Notes under the pieces: generated by a model
Seen by the model: the letters and a program-made list of their open reading frames with translations, nothing else
Told to the model about the DNA's origin: nothing
Databases searched by the model: none
Part shown: positions 1 through 5,245 of the stretch, piece after piece
Position numbering within the stretch: position 1 is the stretch's first letter
How the letters are laid out: each line of letters begins with the position of its first letter
Made by a program: the position numbers and the translations under genes
Source of the DNA: an uncultured Corynebacterium sp.
GTDB lineage: Bacteria; Actinomycetota; Actinomycetes; Mycobacteriales; Mycobacteriaceae
Direction: 5' to 3'
DNA length: 5,297 nt
Assembly (NCBI GenBank): GCA_946222625.1
Contig: CAMILJ010000148.1
Coordinates: 1-5,297, forward strand

Positions 1-71
1 TGAGCACAAAGACTAAAACAGCACCGTGGGCCCCGCAACCGGAGGGACAAAATTCCTGGTTAGAGGCGTAA
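1..71 (+). CDS. Possible C-terminal fragment of a rightward gene cut by the window edge
   Basis: The frame starting at base 3 stays open from the window edge to a TAA at 69-71 and encodes about 22 residues ending in PEGQNSWLEA. The tail is hydrophilic and rich in Pro, Lys and Trp, with no motif I recognise. It would be convergent with pepN, and its stop lies about 20 bp before the pepN terminator hairpin, which is where a real gene end would fit. Against it: 22 open codons can occur by chance, and no start is visible. The other two rightward frames close within the first 15 bases. Function unknown; whether it is a gene depends on sequence left of the window. Confidence 0.4.
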   Translation, partial: STKTKTAPWAPQPEGQNSWLEA

Positions 72-85
72 TGGGGCTGGTACGA

Positions 86-109
86 GAAAAGCCCCTCTGA
101 CGAGGGGCT
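86..109 (-). terminator. Rho-independent terminator of pepN
   Basis: Bases 90-97 (AGCCCCTC) and 102-109 (GAGGGGCT) form a perfect 8-bp GC-rich stem with a 4-base loop. Read leftward, the stem is followed by TTTTC (bases 90-86), giving the usual stem plus U-tract directly after the pepN stop codon at 120-122. Read rightward, the stem is followed by AGACG with no T-run, so it should act mainly on leftward transcripts. It might still block readthrough from the possible gene ending at base 71. Confidence 0.85.
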
Positions 110-119
110 AGACGCGGTG

Positions 120-2660
120 TTAACCGCGGTCGACGGCGCGGTTGCGCAGGGCGCGGGCGAGGCGGTCACGCTGCTCGGTGACCGTACGGCGCAGGCCGCC
201 GGCTAGGTCGCGGGAGAGGAACTCATCGGCGCGGTCGAGGGTCTCCTGGCTGACATCCCAGCGCGGGAACAACCCGGTCACCGTGGTCAGGGCGATCTCG
301 TTGGACTGCGTGGACCAGATCTTTTCCGCCACGTCGAAGAACTCAGCGTTCGGCAGGAGCTCGTCGGAGCCAACAAAGGTCAGACCCGCCAGCTTCGACT
401 CCAAGTCGCGGTTGCCCAGTTCACCGGCGACAATCTCGTCCCACACCGCGCGCTTGTTGTCCTCGGTGTTCACCGCGGCCAACGCCTTAAGCGAGGCCTG
501 GTAACCCGTCGCAGTGTTATCGCGCTTGAGCTCCTCAGCCACCGCCGTCATGGCGGCGCCGGCGGCCTCGGGGCCGGTGACGTCGGCAAGCGAGCCATCG
601 GCGATGAGCGCGGTGAGCGCCTTCCAGCGCAGGCCCGCATCCGAGGAGTTCTCAAGAAGGTCTTGGAAGAAGGTGCGGGAGGCGTCGTGAAGCTTAATGC
701 CGGCCAGCGCCTGGGTGAAGACGATGGAGCGCTCGGCGTCATCGGAGCGGGCGCCGTCAAGGAGGGCGTCGGCAAGCTGCGTATCCTCCTTTGCCCACTC
801 CGGGTCGGCATAGGTGGACTGAGCCGTTGCCGCCTGGGAGAGAATGCGTTCCAGCACGGCGAGCTCGGTCTCGGCCGCCGCGCCGCGGGCGACGAGTGCG
901 ACGAAATCGCGGGCGCGCATCGAGCCCGCGCGGGTCATCTCCCACGCGGTGGACCAGCACAGGGTGCGGGCCATGGGATCCTCGAACTTCTCGATATTCT
1001 CCAGCAGGAACTGCAGGGAACCCGCGTCCAGATCGATGAGGCAGTAGGTCAGGTCATCGTCGTTAGGCAGCACGAAGTCGATGTCCGCCTGCTTGCGGCC
1101 GATAAGCTCCGGGATCTCGGTGGAGGCGCCGTCGATATCCATCTCGATGCGCTCGGTGCGCACCACCTTCTCACCCTGCAGGGCGTAGACACCGACAGCG
1201 ATGCGGTGCGTGCGCAGGGTATCGCCGCGCTGAGTGAGGTGGGCCTGCGTGATGGTGCCGGACTCGTCCGTCTCCAACGCCACACCCAGCGTGTTGACTC
1301 CTGAGGTCTTCAACCACTGCTGCGCCCAGAAGGACAGGTCGCGCCCCGAGGCCTCCTCCAAGTGGCGCAGCAAATCCCCGAACGTGGCGTTCGACCACTG
1401 GTGTTCCTGGAAATGGCGGCGCACGCCGGCGAAGAAGTTCTCGCGGCCCACGTAGGCCTGCAGCTGCTTGAGCACCGACGCGCCCTTGGCGTAAGTGATG
1501 CCGTCAAAGTTCTGCTCCACGGTCTCAATGTCAGAAGCATCTGTGGAAATCGGGTGCGTCGTGGGCAGCTGATCCTGCTGGTAAGCCCAGGCCTTCTCCA
1601 CGTTGGCAAAGGTCACCCACGCGGTGTCGTACTGGGTCTCCTCCGCCTGGGAGATGGCGGCGGACCACGTGGCAAAGGATTCGTTGAGCCACAAATCATC
1701 CCACCACTGCATGGTCACCAAATCACCGAACCACATGTGGGCCAGCTCATGCAGGATGGTATCCGCGCGGCGCTCGTACTTGTAGTGCGAGGCCTGGGAC
1801 GTAAAGACGTACTCGTCACGAATTGTCACGCAGCCGGCGTTTTCCATCGCCCCGGCGTTGAACTCCGGCACGAAAATCTGGTCATATTTGCCAAAGGGGT
1901 AGGCGAAGCCGAAGTTGCGGTGGTAGAAATCAAAGCCTTGCTTGGTCTCCGTGAACAAGCGCTCCGCGTCGAGCGACTCCAACAGCGAGGGGCGGCAGTA
2001 AATCCCCAACGGCACCTCAATAGTCTGCGCAGGCGAGCCCTCGGGGTGCTCCGCCAGCGTGCCCGTCCACGTATCCGTCACGCCCACATACGGGCCCGCG
2101 CACAGCGCAATCAGGTAGGTCGACAGCGGGTAATCCACCGCCGCGCGCACGGTATTGCCCGAACGCGTGATGGGGGAGTTGGTAATCACCGTCCAGTGCT
2201 CCGGGACCTTAAAGCTAAGCGAGTACGTAGCCTTCAGATCCGGCTGGTCAAAGCAGGCGAAGACGCGCTTGGCGTCGGCAGTCTCGAACTGGGTGTAGAG
2301 GTAGGCCTCGCCGTCGACGGGGTCAACAAAGCGGTGTAGGCCCTCACCGGTGCGGGAATAGCGGATTTTCGCCACGACCTTCAGCTCATATTCCGCCACC
2401 TGCAGTCCTGATAGTGGGATGCCGTAGGTCGGGTCATAAGCGCTGGTGGGCAGGGGAGCGCCGTTGAGGCGGACCTCGAGGAGTTCGTCACCGCGCAGGT
2501 CAATGAACGTCGAGCCGGCTTCCTTCACACGGAACTTCACCACCGTGGTGGAGGTGAAGAACTCCTCCCCGGTGAGGTCGAGGGCGACGTCGTAGTGGCT
2601 TACCTCCAGCATGGCCGAGCGCTGCTGGGCCTCCTCGCGGGTGAGGTTGATCGAGGTCAT
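120..2660 (-). CDS. pepN: Aminopeptidase N (M1 family zinc metallopeptidase)
   Basis: Cytoplasmic zinc aminopeptidase that removes N-terminal residues from peptides during protein turnover. Numbered from the chosen ATG (846 aa), it has an N-terminal beta domain, the exopeptidase motif GAMEN at 270-274, and HELAH with zinc ligands H304 and H308 and general base E305. The third zinc ligand is E327 in LNESF, and the transition-state tyrosine is probably Y390 in the GITYAKG segment. Residues from about 530 to the end resemble the helical ERAP1-like C-terminal domain. Length and motifs fit the Streptomyces/Mycobacterium type of PepN, and no signal peptide is seen. An in-frame ATG at 2669 would add three residues (MYP), but AGGAGG lies only 2 bases before it; from the ATG at 2660 the spacing is 11, so 2660 is preferred. 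It is divergent from the Rv2466c-like gene and appears intact. Confidence 0.96.
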   Translation of the reverse strand: MTSINLTREEAQQRSAMLEVSHYDVALDLTGEEFFTSTTVVKFRVKEAGSTFIDLRGDELLEVRLNGAPLPTSAYDPTYGIPLSGLQVAEYELKVVAKIRYSRTGEGLHRFVDPVDGEAYLYTQFETADAKRVFACFDQPDLKATYSLSFKVPEHWTVITNSPITRSGNTVRAAVDYPLSTYLIALCAGPYVGVTDTWTGTLAEHPEGSPAQTIEVPLGIYCRPSLLESLDAERLFTETKQGFDFYHRNFGFAYPFGKYDQIFVPEFNAGAMENAGCVTIRDEYVFTSQASHYKYERRADTILHELAHMWFGDLVTMQWWDDLWLNESFATWSAAISQAEETQYDTAWVTFANVEKAWAYQQDQLPTTHPISTDASDIETVEQNFDGITYAKGASVLKQLQAYVGRENFFAGVRRHFQEHQWSNATFGDLLRHLEEASGRDLSFWAQQWLKTSGVNTLGVALETDESGTITQAHLTQRGDTLRTHRIAVGVYALQGEKVVRTERIEMDIDGASTEIPELIGRKQADIDFVLPNDDDLTYCLIDLDAGSLQFLLENIEKFEDPMARTLCWSTAWEMTRAGSMRARDFVALVARGAAAETELAVLERILSQAATAQSTYADPEWAKEDTQLADALLDGARSDDAERSIVFTQALAGIKLHDASRTFFQDLLENSSDAGLRWKALTALIADGSLADVTGPEAAGAAMTAVAEELKRDNTATGYQASLKALAAVNTEDNKRAVWDEIVAGELGNRDLESKLAGLTFVGSDELLPNAEFFDVAEKIWSTQSNEIALTTVTGLFPRWDVSQETLDRADEFLSRDLAGGLRRTVTEQRDRLARALRNRAVDRG

Positions 2661-2671
2661 AGGGTACATCT

Positions 2672-2677
2672 CCTCCT
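2672..2677 (-). promoter_or_regulatory. Ribosome binding site of pepN (decides the start)
   Basis: Read leftward, the sequence is AATAGGAGGAGATGTACCCTATG. It holds a perfect AGGAGG that sits 2 bases before the upstream ATG (2669) and 11 bases before the downstream ATG (2660). Only the downstream ATG has workable spacing, which favours a protein starting MTSINLT. Confidence 0.75.
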
Positions 2678-2701
2678 ATTCGGTGGCTGGGTCTCTGCAC
2701 C

Positions 2702-2707
2702 AGCGTA
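2702..2707 (-). promoter_or_regulatory. Candidate -10 box for pepN
   Basis: Read leftward, the bases are TACGCT, preceded by GAC and followed by GG. This fits the loose TANNNT form of actinobacterial housekeeping -10 boxes. Transcription would begin near 2695, giving a leader of roughly 35 bases that contains the AGGAGG. No convincing -35 box is seen at 16-19 bp. Assigned by pattern only. Confidence 0.35.
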
Positions 2708-2717
2708 GTCACGCGCC

Positions 2718-2723
2718 TAGTGT
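2718..2723 (+). promoter_or_regulatory. Candidate -10 box for the DsbA/Rv2466c-like gene, overlapping a small dyad
   Basis: TAGTGT fits TANNNT and would start transcription near 2730, leaving a leader of about 30 bases with a good ribosome binding site. The nearest -35 candidate is CTGCAC at 2695-2700, a weak match. The box overlaps an inverted repeat (TGTGG at 2721-2725, CCACA at 2730-2734, 4-base gap) that could be a binding site. The GGAA...GTT pattern of SigH-type stress promoters is not seen in this gap. Confidence 0.35.
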
Positions 2724-2746
2724 GGGGTGCCACAGACTGCACAACC

Positions 2747-2753
2747 AAAGGAG
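2747..2753 (+). promoter_or_regulatory. Ribosome binding site setting the GTG start at 2760
   Basis: AAAGGAG lies 6 bases before the GTG at 2760, near-ideal spacing. An earlier in-frame GTG at 2727 would add 11 residues with no family resemblance and has no ribosome binding site, so the later GTG is chosen. Confidence 0.85.
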
Positions 2754-2759
2754 ATTATT

Positions 2760-3374
2760 GTGGCTCAATCCGTAACGTTCTGGTTCGACTGCACCTGCCC
2801 TTTCGCGTGGCTGACCTCGCGTTGGATTAAGGAAGTGGAAAAGGTCCGCGATATTGAGGTCACCTTTGAGCCGATGTCCTTGTCTGTGCTCAACGAGGGC
2901 CGTGACCTAGACGCGGGCTACATGGAGATGATGGAGGCCAACTGGGGTCCCGCCCGCGTGGCCGCCAAGATTGCTGTGGAGGCCCCGGAGAAGGTCGACG
3001 AGTTCTACACCGCCATGGGCACCCGCATCCACACCGAGGGCCAGGGCGGCAAGAAGGGCTTCGGCGCGTACGACGCCATCATTGAGCAGGCGCTTGACGA
3101 CGTCTCCCTGCCCGCCGACTTCGCCACCGTCGCCAACACCGACGAGATGGACGACACGTTGAAGAAGTTCCACAACCGCGGCATCTCCGAGGTGGGCGAT
3201 GAGGTGGGCACCCCGGTGGTGAAGTTCGGCGATACCGCCTTCTTCGGCCCGGTGATTACCCGCGTGCCCACCGGCGAGGAGGCGGGCGAGCTGTTCGACG
3301 CCTCCGTGCGCCTGGCCCAGTTCCCGTACTTCTTCGAGCTCAAGCGCTCCCGCACGGAGGACCCGCAGGTTTAG
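2760..3374 (+). CDS. DsbA-family thioredoxin-fold oxidoreductase, Rv2466c-like (mycothiol-dependent type), atypical active site
   Basis: A 204-aa cytoplasmic protein with no signal peptide, in the DsbA/FrnE-like thioredoxin superfamily. It resembles, as I recall it, M. tuberculosis Rv2466c, a mycothiol-linked nitroreductase/oxidoreductase, along its whole length: the FWFD start, TSRW after the active site, a WGP segment near 62-64, YTAMG..IH near 83-91, the conserved cis-proline loop GTP (P152), FFGPV (161-165), and the tail HFFELKRxRTE, here YFFELKRSRTE. The active site differs. Where Rv2466c has CPWC, this protein has CPFA, so the second (resolving) cysteine is Ala16. C13 matches the nucleophile, and an extra C11 two residues earlier makes a CTC motif. 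These are its only cysteines. A one-thiol mechanism with mycothiol, or a C11-C13 pair, is inferred. It is divergent from pepN, and its stop overlaps the next gene by 4 bp. Family call firm; substrate unknown. Confidence 0.9.
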   Translation: MAQSVTFWFDCTCPFAWLTSRWIKEVEKVRDIEVTFEPMSLSVLNEGRDLDAGYMEMMEANWGPARVAAKIAVEAPEKVDEFYTAMGTRIHTEGQGGKKGFGAYDAIIEQALDDVSLPADFATVANTDEMDDTLKKFHNRGISEVGDEVGTPVVKFGDTAFFGPVITRVPTGEEAGELFDASVRLAQFPYFFELKRSRTEDPQV

Positions 3375-3748
3375 TGCGTGCGGTTGCGCATTGCCGCCGC
3401 GATGACGCAGACTAGGACGATTGGCGTGAGCACGAAAGCAGGAAGTCCCGCGATGTTGATGATGGGCAGATAGCTCTGCGCCTGGTATTCCTCCCACTCG
3501 GCGGCTACCCACGTGGCCCACGACGCACCCGCAAGTAGCGCTAGGACGCCGGCGGTGATTCCGCCGGCGGTGCGTGGCTTTTGCAGGAGCCACCACAGGC
3601 CCACGCCGAGGTGGGCCAGCGTCATCACTGCTGCCAAGAGAAGTGGCAGAATGAAGACGTTGTCGGTGAAGAAACCGGCGGCGAATAAACCTGCGCCGAC
3701 AAGGATTGCGCCGACGTAAAGGACACAAACACGAGTGTTCATGGACAT
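3371..3748 (-). CDS. Small four-helix integral membrane protein of unknown function
   Basis: A 125-aa protein made almost entirely of hydrophobic segments, at about 6-27, 31-54, 61-83 and 95-119. Positive charges lie at the N-terminus (R6), between helices 2 and 3 (QKPRT) and at the C-terminus (RNRTH); the acidic EWEEYQ loop lies between helices 3 and 4. By the positive-inside rule both ends are cytoplasmic. No catalytic or transport motif is recognised, and I cannot name the family. The ATG at 3748 has AAGGAAGGA 7 bases upstream; the second ATG at 3742 is less well placed. It runs against both neighbours and is probably transcribed alone. Its TAA overlaps the TAG of the oxidoreductase gene. 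Hydrophobic pattern, ribosome binding site and tight packing support a real gene rather than a shadow frame. Confidence 0.82.
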   Translation of the reverse strand: MSMNTRVCVLYVGAILVGAGLFAAGFFTDNVFILPLLLAAVMTLAHLGVGLWWLLQKPRTAGGITAGVLALLAGASWATWVAAEWEEYQAQSYLPIINIAGLPAFVLTPIVLVCVIAAAMRNRTH

Positions 3749-3755
3749 AGCGGGG

Positions 3756-3764
3756 TCCTTCCTT
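3756..3764 (-). promoter_or_regulatory. Ribosome binding site of the membrane-protein gene
   Basis: Read leftward, AAGGAAGGA ends 7 bases before the ATG at 3748. This supports that start over the in-frame ATG two codons later. Confidence 0.7.
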
Positions 3765-3781
3765 GGGAGTAGACGTGCCCC

Positions 3782-3787
3782 ACCATA
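3782..3787 (-). promoter_or_regulatory. Candidate -10 box for the membrane-protein gene
   Basis: Read leftward, TATGGT follows an AT-rich stretch (CAAAATTGA) and fits TANNNT. Transcription would begin near 3775, giving a leader of about 26 bases that includes the ribosome binding site. The -35 region, near TTTTAG, is weak. It is divergent from the rpiB promoter about 55 bp away. Confidence 0.4.
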
Positions 3788-3838
3788 TCAATTTTGAGTT
3801 ATTGCTAAAACGGGTCGGCGGGCGTGTTCGCTGACCGG

Positions 3839-3844
3839 TAGGAT
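3839..3844 (+). promoter_or_regulatory. -10 box of rpiB, placed for a leaderless mRNA
   Basis: TAGGAT sits in the context GGTAGGATGTG, a good match to the corynebacterial extended -10 pattern. Seven bases (GTGGGCC) separate it from the ATG at 3852, so transcription could begin at the A of the start codon. The same bases contain AGGA at 3840-3843, 8 bases before the ATG, so they could instead be a weak ribosome binding site if a promoter lies further upstream. The -35 region is not recognisable. Confidence 0.55.
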
Positions 3845-3851
3845 GTGGGCC

Positions 3852-4325
3852 ATGCGCGTTTATTTAGGAGCAGACCACGCAGGGTTCGAGACGAAGAACG
3901 TCATTGCCGAACACCTGAAGAAACAGGGACACGACGTCATTGACTGCGGTGCCCATGAGTACGACGCCGAGGATGACTACCCGGCATTTTGCATTGAGGC
4001 CGCGTTGCGGACCGTTAATGACCCGGGCTCGCTCGGCATCGTGCTGGGCGGCTCCGGCAACGGCGAGCAGATCGCTGCGAACAAGGTGAAGGGCGCGCGC
4101 TGCGCCTTGGCGTGGTCCCCGGAGACTGCACGCCTCGCCCGCGAACATAACAACGCCCAGCTCATCGGCATCGGTGGCCGCATGCACTCCGAAGAGGAGG
4201 CACTCGCCATCGTGGATGCTTTCCTGGATCAGGAATGGTCCCGTGCCGAGCGCCACCAGCGCCGCATCGACATTCTTGCCGAGTATGAGCGGACCAACAT
4301 TCCGCCGGAGCTTCCGGAGGCTTAG
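3852..4325 (+). CDS. rpiB: Ribose-5-phosphate isomerase B
   Basis: Cytoplasmic enzyme interconverting ribose 5-phosphate and ribulose 5-phosphate in the non-oxidative pentose phosphate pathway. The 157-aa product belongs to the RpiB/LacAB family and is very close to the M. tuberculosis enzyme as I recall it. Visible residues: D8-H9 in GADHAG, the phosphate/anion loop GGSGNG (66-71) with S68, catalytic base E72, H99 in REHNNAQ, R110 in GIGGRMH, and R134/R138 in the C-terminal helix that binds phosphate. E72 with a Ser in the loop is the mycobacterial-type active site rather than the E. coli cysteine type. The ATG at 3852 (MRVYLG) is preferred; one at 3843 would add MWA but overlaps the -10 box and lacks a ribosome binding site. 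The M. tuberculosis protein has a similar short extension, so 3843 is not excluded. Its TAG overlaps the stop of the aldo/keto reductase. Confidence 0.95.
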   Translation: MRVYLGADHAGFETKNVIAEHLKKQGHDVIDCGAHEYDAEDDYPAFCIEAALRTVNDPGSLGIVLGGSGNGEQIAANKVKGARCALAWSPETARLAREHNNAQLIGIGGRMHSEEEALAIVDAFLDQEWSRAERHQRRIDILAEYERTNIPPELPEA

Positions 4326-5152
4326 TAGTTCATTTCCTTGGGGTGAGTGCCGCCTCGGCCCTCTTCCCCAAGGTCAAGATCAGTAATCGCAGCCATCTCG
4401 GAATCATCCAGCTCGAAACCGAAGACATCGAAGTTCTGTGCTATGCGCTCTGGGTTTTCGGACTTCGGGAACACGATGACGCCATTTTGTAGGTGCCAGC
4501 GGATGATCACCTGAGCGGGGGACACGCCGTACTTGTCGGCAGGCTCGGTGATTTCCGGGAGCTCAAACAGATCCGTCTTGCCCTGGCCCAGCGGGCCCCA
4601 AGCCTCAATCTGCACCTTGTGGGAACGGAAGGCATCGAGCTCGCGCCAGCGCTGCAGGTAAGGGTGCAACTCCACCTGGTTGACCACGGGGGTTTCATCG
4701 GTTTGGGTTTCCAGCTTTTCCAAGTGCTCGAGCTCGAAGTTGGAGACGCCGATGGACTTGGCCTTGCCGGCCTTCTTCAGCTCGATGAGCTGTTTCCACG
4801 CCTCGACATAAGTATCGTTTTCCGGGCAGGGCCAGTGGATGAGGTAGAGGTCAACGTAGTCAAGGCCCAGCTTCTCTAGGGACTCGTCGAGAGCTGCAGC
4901 GGCGTCGGTCTGGCGGTCATTCCACAGCTTCGTGGTGATGAACAGTTCCTCGCGTGGGATGCCAGACTTAGCAATCGCGCGGCCCACGCCTTCCTCGTTG
5001 CCGTAGATAGCGGCGGTATCGATGTGGCGGTAGCCCACCTTGAGGGCTTCGAGGACCAGCTCTTCGGTCTTGTCGGGGTCAACCTTGAAGACACCGAAGC
5101 CGAGCTGAGGGATGGAGTTTCCATCGTGCAATTTGATATTAGGTACAGTCAT
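4322..5152 (-). CDS. Aldo/keto reductase, 2,5-diketo-D-gluconate reductase A-like (AKR5 type)
   Basis: A 276-aa cytoplasmic NADPH-dependent carbonyl reductase with an (alpha/beta)8 barrel. It closely matches the known Corynebacterium 2,5-diketo-D-gluconate reductase A as I recall it: the MTVPxIxLxDGNSIPQLG start, GYRHIDTAAIYGNEEGVG (40-57), LFITTKLWNDR (70-80), a DLYLIHWP segment, SIGVSNF (133-139), NQVELHP, the WGPLGQGK loop (185-192) and VFPKS (227-231). The catalytic tetrad D45, Y50, K75 and H106 is complete; K230, S231 and R236 fit the NADPH 2'-phosphate site. The insert after WNDR is two residues shorter than in that enzyme. Members reduce 2,5-diketogluconate and small aldehydes such as methylglyoxal; the natural substrate cannot be read from sequence. 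The ATG at 5152 is chosen over a GTG at 5161 because it matches the family start and a leaderless promoter; no clear ribosome binding site is seen. Confidence 0.93.
   Translation of the reverse strand: MTVPNIKLHDGNSIPQLGFGVFKVDPDKTEELVLEALKVGYRHIDTAAIYGNEEGVGRAIAKSGIPREELFITTKLWNDRQTDAAAALDESLEKLGLDYVDLYLIHWPCPENDTYVEAWKQLIELKKAGKAKSIGVSNFELEHLEKLETQTDETPVVNQVELHPYLQRWRELDAFRSHKVQIEAWGPLGQGKTDLFELPEITEPADKYGVSPAQVIIRWHLQNGVIVFPKSENPERIAQNFDVFGFELDDSEMAAITDLDLGEEGRGGTHPKEMNY
4336..4373. repeat. Nested inverted repeat just past the rpiB stop
   Basis: CCTTGGGG (4336-4343) is perfectly complementary to CCCCAAGG (4366-4373), and inside the 22-base loop GCCG (4349-4352) pairs with CGGC (4356-4359). 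It starts 10 bases after the rpiB stop and lies within the 3' coding end of the aldo/keto reductase gene. There is no T-run on either side, so it is not a classical terminator. It could stabilise or punctuate the 3' ends of the two convergent transcripts, or be chance in GC-rich coding sequence. Confidence 0.4.
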
Positions 5153-5159
5153 GCGGCCC

Positions 5160-5165
5160 ACTCTA
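5160..5165 (-). promoter_or_regulatory. -10 box of the aldo/keto reductase, placed for a leaderless mRNA
   Basis: Read leftward, TAGAGT fits TANANT and is followed by 7 bases (GGGCCGC) and then the ATG at 5152. The spacing equals that of rpiB and would put the transcription start on or beside the start codon. There is no purine-rich ribosome binding site between the box and the ATG, and no good -35 box is seen. It lies between the tRNA terminator and the gene, so the reductase probably has its own promoter. Confidence 0.5.
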
Positions 5166-5198
5166 CGCAGGGCATAGTCATCCGTGCAGAAAACGATT

Positions 5199-5241
5199 AA
5201 AGCCGCACCAACTACCTAAATTAGGTGGTTAGCGCGGCTTT
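5199..5241 (-). terminator. Hairpin terminator downstream of tRNA-Gly
   Basis: The outer stem AAAGCCGC (5199-5206) pairs with GCGGCTTT (5234-5241). After a 3x3 internal loop, an inner dyad pairs 5210-5219 with 5221-5230, with one G-T pair and a few central bases forming the real loop. Read leftward, downstream of the tRNA, the stem ends in CTTT and is followed by AATCGTTTT, an imperfect T-tract. Read rightward it ends in CTTTTCC. It begins 4 bases after the tRNA CCA end and can serve both directions, but the only transcript in view that needs it is the tRNA. Confidence 0.65.
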
Positions 5242-5245
5242 TCCT

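Noticed and set aside
663..1304. 213-codon rightward open frame opposite the pepN C-terminal domain
   Set aside because: A shadow of pepN with no ribosome binding site and biased composition. It covers only part of the gene and matches no family I know.
1362..2339. 325-codon open frame antisense to pepN
   Set aside because: It lies wholly inside pepN, whose M1 motifs are unmistakable. The translation is rich in Arg, Gly, His and Val with no domain pattern, as expected from the complement of GC-rich coding sequence.
2727..2759. Upstream GTG adding 11 residues to the DsbA-like protein
   Set aside because: No ribosome binding site precedes it. The GTG at 2760 has AAAGGAG at ideal spacing and matches the family N-terminus.
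3380..3397. Possible hairpin GCGG...CCGC near the first convergent overlap
   Set aside because: The stem is only 4-5 bp with a large loop and no T-run, and it lies in coding sequence. It is too weak to call a terminator.
2907..3791. 294-codon leftward frame across the oxidoreductase and the membrane-protein gene
   Set aside because: It spans two better-supported genes in other frames, is rich in His, Arg and Gly, and has no domain. The membrane-protein frame in the same stretch has coherent helices and a ribosome binding site.
4493..4879. 128-codon rightward frame antisense to the aldo/keto reductase
   Set aside because: It is the complement of conserved AKR coding sequence and has no independent start signal.
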